A stretch of DNA of 64,000 nt, from assembly GCA_036169595.1 (NCBI GenBank), contig CM069768.1, positions 3,900,001 to 3,964,000 of the forward strand. The letters are read 5' to 3'. This DNA comes from Dictyostelium firmibasis. Lineage: Eukaryota; Evosea; Eumycetozoa; Dictyosteliales; Dictyosteliaceae. Below are positions 25,056 to 37,318 of the stretch, piece by piece. The translations under genes were made by a program, and so were the position numbers. The notes under the pieces were generated by a model. That model had not been told where the DNA came from. It worked only from the letters and a program-made list of their open reading frames with translations, and searched no databases. Each line of letters begins with the position of its first letter. Position 1 is the first letter of the stretch.

Positions 25056-25169
25056 AGGGAAATGAATATTTATATGTATACATACTGCTAACATTGAATG
25101 TTCAGTATTGGTTACATTGGTAGTGTTTGGTACTGTTTGTACGGCCAATGTATCGGATTGAGATTGCAT
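22100..25169 (-). CDS. SSXT (SS18/GIF-type) plus Myb/SANT-like domain protein
   Basis: Three exons fit: 25169-25086, 24979-24833 and 24667-22100, all phase 0, giving 932 residues. Residues about 29-75, encoded by exon 2, read KIEENRHIIQTIWEKQNLGK then SECEQFQKRLHSNLLLLAPLAD. This matches the SSXT domain of SS18 and plant GIF/AN3 co-activators (a HLIQ, NKGKxSECxQYQxxLHRNLxYLA pattern). Then come long Gln-rich regions, a Lys/Asp block, a Myb/SANT-like domain near residues 580-630 (HWTADEHNKFLEAVQQYG, ending RTHVNTYLKNQ), more Gln and a very long Asn-rich tail. It is likely a nuclear transcription or chromatin factor. It is annotated elsewhere, as far as I recall, as one of the Myb-like proteins, but I cannot confirm which. 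The SSXT exon is only visible after splicing. Confidence 0.82.
24730..24826. repeat. TTTTA pentanucleotide tandem repeat in an intron
   Basis: About 19 nearly perfect units of TTTTA fill intron 2 of the SSXT-Myb gene, directly after the donor on the coding (minus) strand. The array is probably length-variable between strains. Confidence 0.92.
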
Positions 25170-25690
25170 TTTTTTTGTATTTGTTTGTATGCTATTGTTG
25201 TTAAATATTTGGTTTTTTATAAATTATGTGAATTTAAATAAATACGATCAAATGAATATATGTATTGTTATTCATTTAAATGAATGCCCGCGCGCTTTTT
25301 TTTATTTTTTATTATTTTTTATTTTTCTGATTCTTTAGGGGGGTTTAATTTATTATCTGTTTTGGTGTATTTTTAACTTAGTTTGAAAAAAAAATAAAAT
25401 AAAAAAATTAAATTTTTTTAATTTTTTTTATAAATTTTTTTTTTATTTTTTTTCAAAATTTTCAATTTTTGTCAGATTGTTTCTTCAAAGATAGTTTGAA
25501 TATTTTGGTTGTTATTGTTGTCGTTTTTTTCATTGTTACGCTTATAAACATACATATAAATATTAAGGGATCTTTTTATTATATATAATATATAATATAC
25601 AAATACAATCAAAAAAATAACACCACACCATCATCACGATCTTCATAATAATACCAATAATAATAATAATATTATTTAAAATTTTAAAAG
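25170..25690. other. Shared upstream region of SSXT-Myb gene and pex16
   Basis: These 520 bp separate two divergent start codons. They hold a small GC island (CCCGCGCGC near 25287), which is rare in this genome, T runs and AT dinucleotide stretches. Promoters for both genes should lie here. No separate gene is seen. Confidence 0.55.
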
Positions 25691-26999
25691 ATGATGCCAA
25701 AACAACTAAAATCCGATATATTGATATTTTTATTAGAGAATAGTGATAATTTATCATTATTAAAATCATTGATTACATTTTTACCAGGTAGATATGGTGA
25801 TTCAGAACTATTTAGTGAAGGCCTTTATAGTGTGGCCAATATATTCCAATCATATTTAGATTATAGATCATCTGGAATACTCCTATCGAATAATATTGAT
25901 AAAACATCAAATGGTGAAAAAGTACCACCACCATATTATTTAACAACATTACGTTGGATTACAACCGTTCAAAACTTGGAATTGTTCTTTGAAATTTTTG
26001 CGTCAAAAAAAGAAGAACATAATAATAGTAATAACAACGATAATATTAAAAAGATTATAATATTTACAATTGAATTATTGAAAGCAATTTTACGTTTAAA
26101 ACTATTAAGTAAAACAAATGGAAATATGTTAGTACATCATTCATTTTATGTACCCTCAAAAGATGTAAAAGTAATACTTGAAAATAATCGAAAACAACAA
26201 AAACATTCTGTAAATAAAAGACCTGCTGTAACAATGTCAATAAATAGTAATAATAATAATAATATAAACAATAGTAATAATAATAATAATAATATAAATA
26301 ATAATAATGAAAATAATAATATAAATAATAATGGTTATAGTAATAATATTAATATTAATATTATAAATGATAATAATAATAGAAGAACATTATCAGATCA
26401 AATATTTGAACAACAACAAATTGTAAATGAAGAAAATAATTTATTTTATCAACAACAAAGAGAATTAGAACAAAACGAATCAACATTAATTAAATTATTA
26501 CCACCTTCACCACCAAAAGATTATAATACAAAAGTTATTGGTGAAGTTTTATTTATTTTTAGACCAGTTATTTATTGTATGCATATATAAAATATATATA
26601 CTATAAATTAATATAAATCTATTATTAATAAATTGTTTTTAATAATAATTATAATAATAAATAGGGGTTTCATATTGTATATTTGGCAAGAAATCATGGA
26701 AACCATGGTTTTTGTCATTGGTTACAGAATTATTAAGTAAATCATTTTCGGAATATGGAAATTTCAAACAGAAAATACTATTAACACAATTGGAGAGCAA
26801 AGAATTGAGTAGAAGAAGGAAATTATTTTTATTCTATTTAATTAGATCACCTTTTTATGAAAAGTTTATTGGTGATGGTTTATTGAACAAAGTTTTAAAC
26901 TTTTTCAAAAAGATACATATCTTTAAAACATTAATTGATATTTTAATTAATTATTTAAATGTCTATAGAACAAGATATTTTTATACCTCTGCTTCTTAA
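25691..26999 (+). CDS. pex16: Peroxisomal membrane biogenesis protein PEX16
   Basis: Exons 25691-26576 and 26665-26999 join in phase 1, rebuilding a Trp, and encode 406 residues. PEX16 is a peroxisomal/ER membrane protein that recruits PEX3 and membrane proteins to new peroxisomes. Family features are the N-terminal FLPGRYGDSELFSEGLYS segment, LTTLRWITTVQNLELFFE, and in the second exon the conserved FRPVIYWVSYCIFGKKSWKP then WFLSLVTELLS, and a basic SRRRKLFLFYLIRSPFYEKF stretch near the C-terminus. A low-complexity Asn insert (about residues 180-235) interrupts the middle. The intron call is well supported because the conserved block spans it. Confidence 0.9.
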
Positions 27000-27340
27000 T
27001 CATATTTTAATAAAAATAAAAAAAATTAAAAAAATAATACCAATTATTTACCATAGTCCGAAATGCATCAAAAAAAAAATAAAAAAAAATAAAAAAAAAA
27101 TTAACAAATTAACAAAAAAAATAATAATAAAAAATAAAATAATAATATTATTATTAACTTTAAAGGGTAGTTAATTTAAGGACAACTTAAAGCATTAAAT
27201 TGTTTATTTAAAATTTTTATACAGTGAGATTAATATATGGATTTATTTGAAAAATATCAGAAGTAGATAAAATGCAGTGAAGAAATAAATATTTAAAAAA
27301 AAAAACCATTAAAATAAATTTTAAATTATTTATATTTTGG
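27000..27340. other. Convergent 3' spacer
   Basis: A-rich 3' flank of pex16 followed by the 3' flank of the minus-strand winged-helix candidate. No feature is seen apart from homopolymers. Confidence 0.6.
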
Positions 27341-29562
<2,222 letters not shown>

Positions 29563-29579
29563 TTTATTATTATTTATTA

Positions 29580-29666
<87 letters not shown>

Positions 29667-31250
29667 ATTATTATTATTTAATTTATATATTTATTTTTGA
29701 ATATTATTAATTTTTTATATAAATAATAACTTTATTTCCTTTATTTTTTTTTACAAATAATAAAAATAAAATAAAAAAAAAAATTCTTTATAAAAGTAAA
29801 AAAAAAAAAAAAAAAAAAATTAGATTTAAAAAAAAAAAACTATATATTAAACTAACTCATTACTTCGTAATCTTATTTTTTGAGATTTAGTATGTGTTAA
29901 AGTGAATTTGTTTATTAGGAACATGGCTTTATATGTAAAAAATTGTATATAAGTGAATTTATATTAAATCTAATTTAAAAATAAATGTGAAATTTAAATG
30001 GGTGTGGTGGTTTTTTTTTTTTTTAGTTTAGTGGGGAAATATTGTAAATTGAATAAAAAAAAAAAAAAAAATAAAAATTAGAAAAAAATAAAAATTGTTC
30101 ACAAACAACAATTTTCAGTTGGATTTTTTTAATTGATTGATTTTCTTTTTTTATTTTAACTTCAACAATAGTCTATTTTTAGGAATTCTTTAATTTCTGG
30201 TTTTTTTTTTTCTTTTTATCGGGGTACAATTTGTGAAATGATGTTAAAATTAGAGAGTGACGAAATTGGATTTAGTGCTCCGATATAACATTTATCCAAT
30301 AATATTAATAATTTGTAAATCTATTTTTTTTAGATATATATTTGATTTACAATATATTAAGTTTTGTTTATATAAGGTAGAATCCTATTATTATAATGGT
30401 TATTTTTAGACCAATTTTTTGTATCTACAAAAAAGAAATGTGTGCTCTTTGGGGAAAACACTTTTTTTTTTTATTTTTATTTTTTCATTACATTTTTTTA
30501 AATAATTATTTTATTGGAAATTTAAGGTGATATAAATCTTTTTTTTAAGATATATTCTTAAAAATATATATTAATACAATATGTATATTTTTATATATAT
30601 ATATATCTATATTATTAATTGTTTAATTTTTTTTGAGATTTTTTGTTGAAAATCAATTTTGTTATATTTTTTTTTTTTTTTTTTTTTTTTTAAAGATTTT
30701 TTTTAGATATATATTACAATTAATATTAAATACTGTTTGGAAAAAAAAACCTTTGCTCACGTGACTTGTTCTATTTTTGGATTTTTTTTTTTTTTTTTTT
30801 TACCAAAATTGTATAATCTTCATTGTGATTTTACATATTTTTTATTTGTTGTTAATTTTTTTTTTTTTTTTTTTAAAAAAAGCTCAAAGATTTATAGAAC
30901 AAATCTTTATTTAAAGAATTCGTTGCAATACATTTAAATTTTACAAATCTTGATTAATTTTCATTTAATTTAATTAAAATAATAATTTTAATATAAATAA
31001 TTTTAAATATTTAATTATTTTTTTTTTTTGATTGATTTTTTTTTTTGAATTTTTGAATTTTTTTGAAATTTTTTTTTTGAATTTTTTTTTTTGAATTTTT
31101 TTTTTTTACCAATCGCACAAATGTTTTAAGTTAATTTTTATGTTGATCAATTTCCAATTTTTTTTTTTTTTTTTTTTTAATTTATTGGTGCCATTTAAAT
31201 TGGAATAAAAAAAAAAAAAAAACGTTTATATAAACAAGATACTTACTATT
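29563..31250. other. AT-rich intergenic region with a possible structured RNA
   Basis: A TTA tract at about 29580-29664 lies in the upstream leader of the minus-strand gene. The rest is homopolymer-rich. Bases 30217-30285 can fold with an 11-bp closing stem (9 Watson-Crick and 2 wobble pairs), reported as a finding. I see no protein-coding gene. Confidence 0.5.
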
Positions 31251-31280
31251 AATAAACTAAAAATGTTATTGTTTATGTTA

Positions 31281-31371
31281 AAAGGGTCATCAACCCTCCT
31301 CCTCCCCCTCATAGTTTTGAAACAGATCATTGACTCTCTCGGTTGGGTAAAGTCAATAAATAAACAATAAA
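31281..31371 (+). ncRNA. Two-hairpin element, copy 1
   Basis: GGGTCATCAACCC (31285-31297) forms a GGGT/ACCC hairpin. Further on, ATTGACT and AGTCAAT flank a second loop, both before an A-rich end. A second copy with the same two hairpins starts 125 bp downstream. Strand and transcription are unknown; plus is chosen only because the A-rich end and the following gene are on that side. It could equally be a DNA element. Confidence 0.4.
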
Positions 31372-31406
31372 GAAAAAAAAAAAAAAAATAAAACCTTTTT
31401 TTCGTT

Positions 31407-31490
31407 TCATGATAAAAGGGGCCATCAACCCCCCAAGTTTTAAACAGATCATTGACTCTTGGTCAGGTAGAGTCAATAAATAAAAAATAA
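31407..31490 (+). ncRNA. Two-hairpin element, copy 2
   Basis: This copy keeps the CATCAACCC, ACAGATCATTGACTC and GTCAATAAATA blocks of copy 1. Its first stem has changed to GGGG/CCCC and its second stem to TTGACTC/GAGTCAA, so both hairpins remain paired despite substitutions. The spacer between the hairpins is shorter. It precedes long A/T runs. Confidence 0.4.
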
Positions 31491-31527
31491 AAAATAAAAA
31501 ATAAAAAACAAAAAAATAAATGTTCGA

Positions 31528-31567
<40 letters not shown>

Positions 31568-31828
31568 CGAAATCCTGAAAATATCTATTTTTTCGTCCTA
31601 TTAAAAAAAAAAACTTAATTTGTTTTTTTCCAATGTTGTTTTAGATGATGATGGAGGTTTTTTTTAATTTTTTTTTTTTTTTCATTTTTTTTTTATTTTT
31701 TTTTATTTTTTTTTTATTTTTTTTTATTTTTTTTTTTATTTTTTTCCTTTCTATTATCCATGTGACCTTTAAATCAAATGCAATAGTTTTTTTTTTTTTT
31801 TATATTTTTTATTTTAAAGTGATTTATT

Positions 31829-31869
<41 letters not shown>

Positions 31870-31873
31870 GAGA

Positions 31874-32364
31874 ATGAAAATATTGTTATTTTTATTTTTA
31901 TTTTTATTTTTATTATTATCAATAAACTCAACATCAACAAATGATCAACCGATAAGAATATATGATTTATCATCATCATTTGATGATCAAAATAAGTATC
32001 CAAATTCATCTGAATCATTAACTTGTGATTTCATTTTTTATTTCTTATCAGTGGATGAATTAAAAACTGGTATTTCGTTTGTGTATAGTTCAAATTCACC
32101 ACACGCTGTATTTAGAGTACCAGAACTTAGTAATGGTAGTTCAGAAATCAATAGTTTTGAATTTTTAGGTGCTGAATTTGGTTATTTTGAATTTTCAATA
32201 ATTGTAACAGCAGGTAGTAAAAGTAGCACTATAGTTTATAAATTTTCATGTATAGGTAATGATATGATTGATTTCTTCTTTTTTTAAAACTATTGGCTTT
32301 TTATTTCATTCCGTTTCTTTTTTTTTTTTTCAAAAAACTTTTTTATAATAAAAAAAAAAAAACT

Positions 32365-32403
<39 letters not shown>

Positions 32404-32681
32404 AATACCAATAAATAATTTATCATATTCAGTATTTAATAGTAATCAAGAATTTAATCCATATAATAGATTTAGTTGGATATTAAAATTTGATGGTTTA
32501 TTATTTTCATTAAATAAATTAAAGTTTAATGAATCAAGTATAACGTATACAAAGATTGGTAGAAATATATTTGCTATTTCAAGTTTTTTAGTTCAAACAA
32601 ATCCTAAAAATATTTTTATTGATTTTCAACCAGGAAAACAATTACGTGTACAATTAGGAACCATTTTTTTAACAAGTAATG

Positions 32682-32719
<38 letters not shown>

Positions 32720-33133
32720 ATAATATTAATTTTATTTTAATTTTTTTAATTTAATAGTTAACAATAATAAAAATATAACATTAACTTTACACCCAAATAT
32801 AAATTCAATAGTTAGTGAGAAGGGAGTAGGATATGGACCATTATTTAAAATAAACTCATTTAGTATTTTTCCTTACTATTATATATACAATCCGAGTTCT
32901 CCATATTTTCAAAATACTATTTCACCAATATATGGATATCCTGGTTATTATACTTTCATTGGTCAAATTAAAGATTTAGATAATGGTAAAAACCTTACTT
33001 TAAAAACTTTAAATGGTTCTTCTTTTGTTGATGTCTCAACTATAAAATATAGTTTCATAGGTAGGTTTATCAATTTTCCCATTCACTTATGTTTATTTTT
33101 TCATCACTGAATACTAATAATAACAATAACAAC

Positions 33134-33203
<70 letters not shown>

Positions 33204-33976
33204 TTTTAGAAAAAAAACAAGGGAAATTTTCAACATCAATAATTACTAGTTACACTCAAACATTTCGAACATTTTTTACAATTTCATTTAAAAGTATAGG
33301 AGTATTTGATTACTCAACAAATGATTATTATTTAAATGGTTTAAATGTAATTTCATCATCATTTCCATTTGGTTTTTTAAATGGTACAAACAAAGGATAT
33401 AATTATGAAGCTACATTTATATTTTCACCAACAGCTTTATCTCCATTAGAATTTAAAATAAATTCTGAACCTCCAAAATCTATTATTACTATTGGTAATA
33501 ATCAAGGTATGTTTTTTTTCTTTCTTTCTTTTTTTTTTTTTTTTTTTTTTTTTTTTGGGAATATTTTCTAAATTTATAATAAATTGTATTACTAGGTTCA
33601 GGTCATCAAAAAATTTTATCATATGAAATATATCATTTATTTGAATTTAAATATATAATTAAAATAACTACAGATGCAACATTAAACAATCCTCCTGGGT
33701 ATATTAAAATTAATGGAATTTATTATTATGGTTTAGAAAAATGTACGTTTAATGATAATAACCATTCAAATTTTGAAATTATTGTAGATTTTTTATTAGG
33801 ATCTTTAGATGATGGTATAGAAATTTCAGATACGAGTGGGAAAAAATATATTTATACCACTTCATCATTTCATTCAATTTCTCCTCCATTAAAAATTAAT
33901 AATCCTTTCAACTTTGGTAACTATTTCTTTTTTTTTTTTTTTTTATTATTATTAATTTTTATTTATTTATTAATTT

Positions 33977-34023
<47 letters not shown>

Positions 34024-36883
34024 GATGTTGATATAAAAAAAATTGAAAATATTAGATTTTTATTTAATAATATTGATGTTAAAAATAAAAAAAAAGCAAA
34101 TATAATGTATTTCAGTTACACAGATTCAAATTTTATAATGAATAATAAAATTACATTTGCTTTACATTTAAGTGATAGAACATCATATATACCAGGTGAA
34201 CCAATTCAAGAAAATAAATTTTATTATTCAAAATGGAATTCAACACTTAAAATGTTTCAAATTGAATTTTTTGTAAATGGAAACTCAATGAATGGTATTG
34301 TTCCTTGGTTCTTAACCAATGGTAATTTAAATGAAAATAGTTTTCAAATTAGTAATTCATTTTTTCCTTTAGAAAATCAACTAATAATTTTTAATACAAG
34401 TATGTTTTTTTTTTTTGAAAAAAAAAAAAAAAAAAAAGAAAAAAAGTAATATTAATAATTATTATTAAAATAATAACAATTCTAAATTTTTATTTATTTA
34501 AAACTAATTTAATATATAGGTTATGATGGATATGGCCCAATTATAATTTCAATTCAACAATGGAATACATCGGATTCATTGATAGTAGCATTTGAAATTG
34601 AAGATTTAATTAATGGATTTAGTCATGGTGAAATTATAATAAGAGGTGAAATTGATAATTCAATTTATAAAATCAATCTATTGGAGTCTGATAGAAAATC
34701 TGGTAATAATAAAATGGGTCTATATGAATATTCTTTATTAATAAGAAATAATAGTAGTTTGAAATGTTATTCTCAACTTTATATTATTAATCAGGTGAAA
34801 CTATATGATACTCAAGGTAATAGAGCAATTTTTCAAGAATGGAATAAAGATGGTAGTTATTATTCAACAACCAATCCATTAATTAACTATTTATCAGCTT
34901 TCAATTCATTTTCATTTGATTGTGGTGACTATAATGATACAACACCACCTGAACTTTTATCATTCTCTGTTGAGAAATCACAAAACCAAAGAACCATTAC
35001 AGTTTTATTTGAAGCAAGAGATTTAGATAGTGGTTTAAAACCAAACCAATTTCCAACTTTATATGGTATTACACCAATACAGTCAATTAAAAATATACCA
35101 ACTATCATATCAATGAATGAAACAAATGTTAAATATAAATCAATAATCAATGTTCCAATTGGGTTGGGTAATATTTCAACACTTTACTTCTCAGTTTATG
35201 GTTTCATTAATAATGGTGGCCATTTTAGTGGTTTTTCATCAGATTATATTTCAAAACATTTCTCTACAGTAGGCATTGATATTAACTTTATGAGAGTTTT
35301 AGAGATTGATTCATCTAGTGATATAACATCTGATGGTGGTGAAATTTGGGTAATAGGTAGAGAATTTCACTCAAATCTTTTATTAAAAGTTAATTATTTA
35401 GATGGAAATTTAGGTTTCTTTCAATCTTTATCACCAATTATAACTTATTCAACTGCCTTATTATTTGAAGGAATTAGAAAAACAAATCATAGTTTTATTA
35501 TAAAATTAGTAGATTTTAATGGTATTGAATCAAATCAAATTTTAGTGGAACCAATAATTTTTAATTATGATAATGATGATAATAATAATAATGATAATAA
35601 TAGCGATAATAGTACTAGTAGTGAACCAACACTACCACCATCGAATCAAACAACACCAACACCAACACCGACAACAACACCAACAACAACACTAATACCA
35701 ACACTAACACCAACACTAACACCAACACCAACACCAACATCTACACCATTACCAACGAATCCACCACAACAATGTAAAGGTATACCGCAGTGTGGATCAC
35801 CAATAAATGGATATTGTTCAACGACTGGTTGCGTTTGTTATTCACCATATATAGGTTTGGATTGTTTATCGAAAACTATAGCTGTAGATCAACCAAATTT
35901 TAATTTAACAAGTCCAACCACTGAGATACCAGTTACACTATTACAAGGATCATCTGATGAAAATACAGCATTTTTTAAAACATTAATTGTAGTTTCATCA
36001 CTAAGAGAAATGGATATTAATGGTAAAGTTATTAAAACTTTTAAATTTGGTAAATGGAGTTATTTAAAGTTAGATTCACAAACTACTCAATATACAACCA
36101 CAATCAATGTTAAATCAATGGGTGATAATATGACAACACAAACTCAAGTAGTAACAGTATTACAATGGTTTCAAAATGAAGCTGTCATTGAATTTGCCAA
36201 TCAAAATATTTCAATGAATCCTTCAACAACCAAATTCACAATTTCAATCTCTAGCTATGAATTTGAAAGTCCATTAAATAATTTACAATTGATAATGGAT
36301 GCTTCAATCTCTACGACTCAAGATGATGATAAAGTTTGTTCCCTTAGAGAATTTGGTGAAACTAGTTCAGGCGATAATTCAAACTATATAAAAATTAAAG
36401 TTGATGATGTTTCACTCTATGGTAGATTCATAAGAAGAGCAATCGTAGACTCTTATATTAAAAGTGTTGATAATGTTTTATTGGACTCCTCTTTGAATGC
36501 ATTATCAAACCCATCAGAATTACAATCATTCATTGGTATAACTATTCCATATTTCACAGAATATGTTATAATTGATCCTGGTAATTATCATTTTATTATT
36601 TATATATATACCCAATACAAAATTATTAAAAATATATTTTTTTTTTATAGATTTTTCGGTTTTAGTTGATGATAACTCAGTTTCAAATGAAGAAAATTCA
36701 TTTTGTAAAAATATTAAACCAACAATATCATCAGCCCAACTGGCTGGTATTATAATTGGTTGTGTGTTATTTGCAATTATAATTACAATTATAGCAACCT
36801 ATTTTATAATCAAAAAAAGAAAAGATTCCAAAATTAATTCAACTGTCAACAATAAAATGGAAACTTTGGCTAGTGAAAAATAA
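31874..36883 (+). CDS. ComC-family single-pass surface protein with one EGF-like module
   Basis: Eight exons fit: 31874-32255, 32403-32675, 32758-33060, 33210-33506, 33596-33916, 34025-34399, 34520-36580 and 36651-36883. Every junction is phase 1 and the protein has 1414 residues. It has a Leu/Phe-rich signal peptide, a long ectodomain of repeated beta-type modules, a Thr/Pro-rich stalk (about residues 1020-1065), one EGF-like module (about 1068-1098, CKGIPQCGSPINGYCS and onward), the ComC-type domain (about 1125-1325, EMDINGKVIKTF), the DFSVL motif, a transmembrane helix (about 1366-1390) and a short basic cytoplasmic tail. Relatives act in cell-cell adhesion and signalling during development. 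It shares the C-terminal plan with the gene at 7123-11244 but here the anchor is intact. Confidence 0.87.
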
Positions 36884-37318
36884 AATATAAAATTTTGTAA
36901 AAAAAATAATAATAATAAATAAAAAATATTTATTTGTATATAGATATATCTTTTTATATTCTTTTACTTTTGTGATATAACAGTAATATGGTTTAAGACA
37001 CCGACTTTCAACCATTCCAGAACAATTAATGTACTCCATTATTTTCTCTGCATTATTCTTTAATCATTTTTCAAAAACTTTAAAAGAAAATTAAAATTAT
37101 TATTTTCTTGAACCTTTTACTTTTAATTTCTAATTTAAAAATTTATCACAAAAAAAAAAAAAAATTCCCACAACTTAAAAAAAAATTAAAAAAAAAAAAA
37201 AAATAAAAAAGACCGAAACCTTTGATGAAATTTTTCATTCCTTTTCTTTTTATGAATATCCGGTTTTGTTGTAATAAACTTTTCTCAGAATTATTACATT
37301 TAAAGATTAATAAAAAAA
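36884..37318. other. Spacer before the zinc-finger gene
   Basis: This holds the 3' flank of the ComC-family gene and the upstream region of the next gene. A single TCCCACAA (37166-37173) matches the DUSE box found upstream of Dictyostelium small RNA genes, but no recognisable RNA follows at the expected spacing. Confidence 0.5.

Noticed and set aside
36839-37039. Minus-strand 66-codon open frame (MEYINCSGMVESRC)
   Set aside because: It overlaps the 3' end of the ComC-family gene, has no domain or supporting neighbour, and turns into low-complexity Phe/Ile.
37166-37173. TCCCACAA as a DUSE promoter of a small RNA
   Set aside because: A single 8-mer match without a recognisable RNA about 60 bp downstream; chance is likely over 64 kb.
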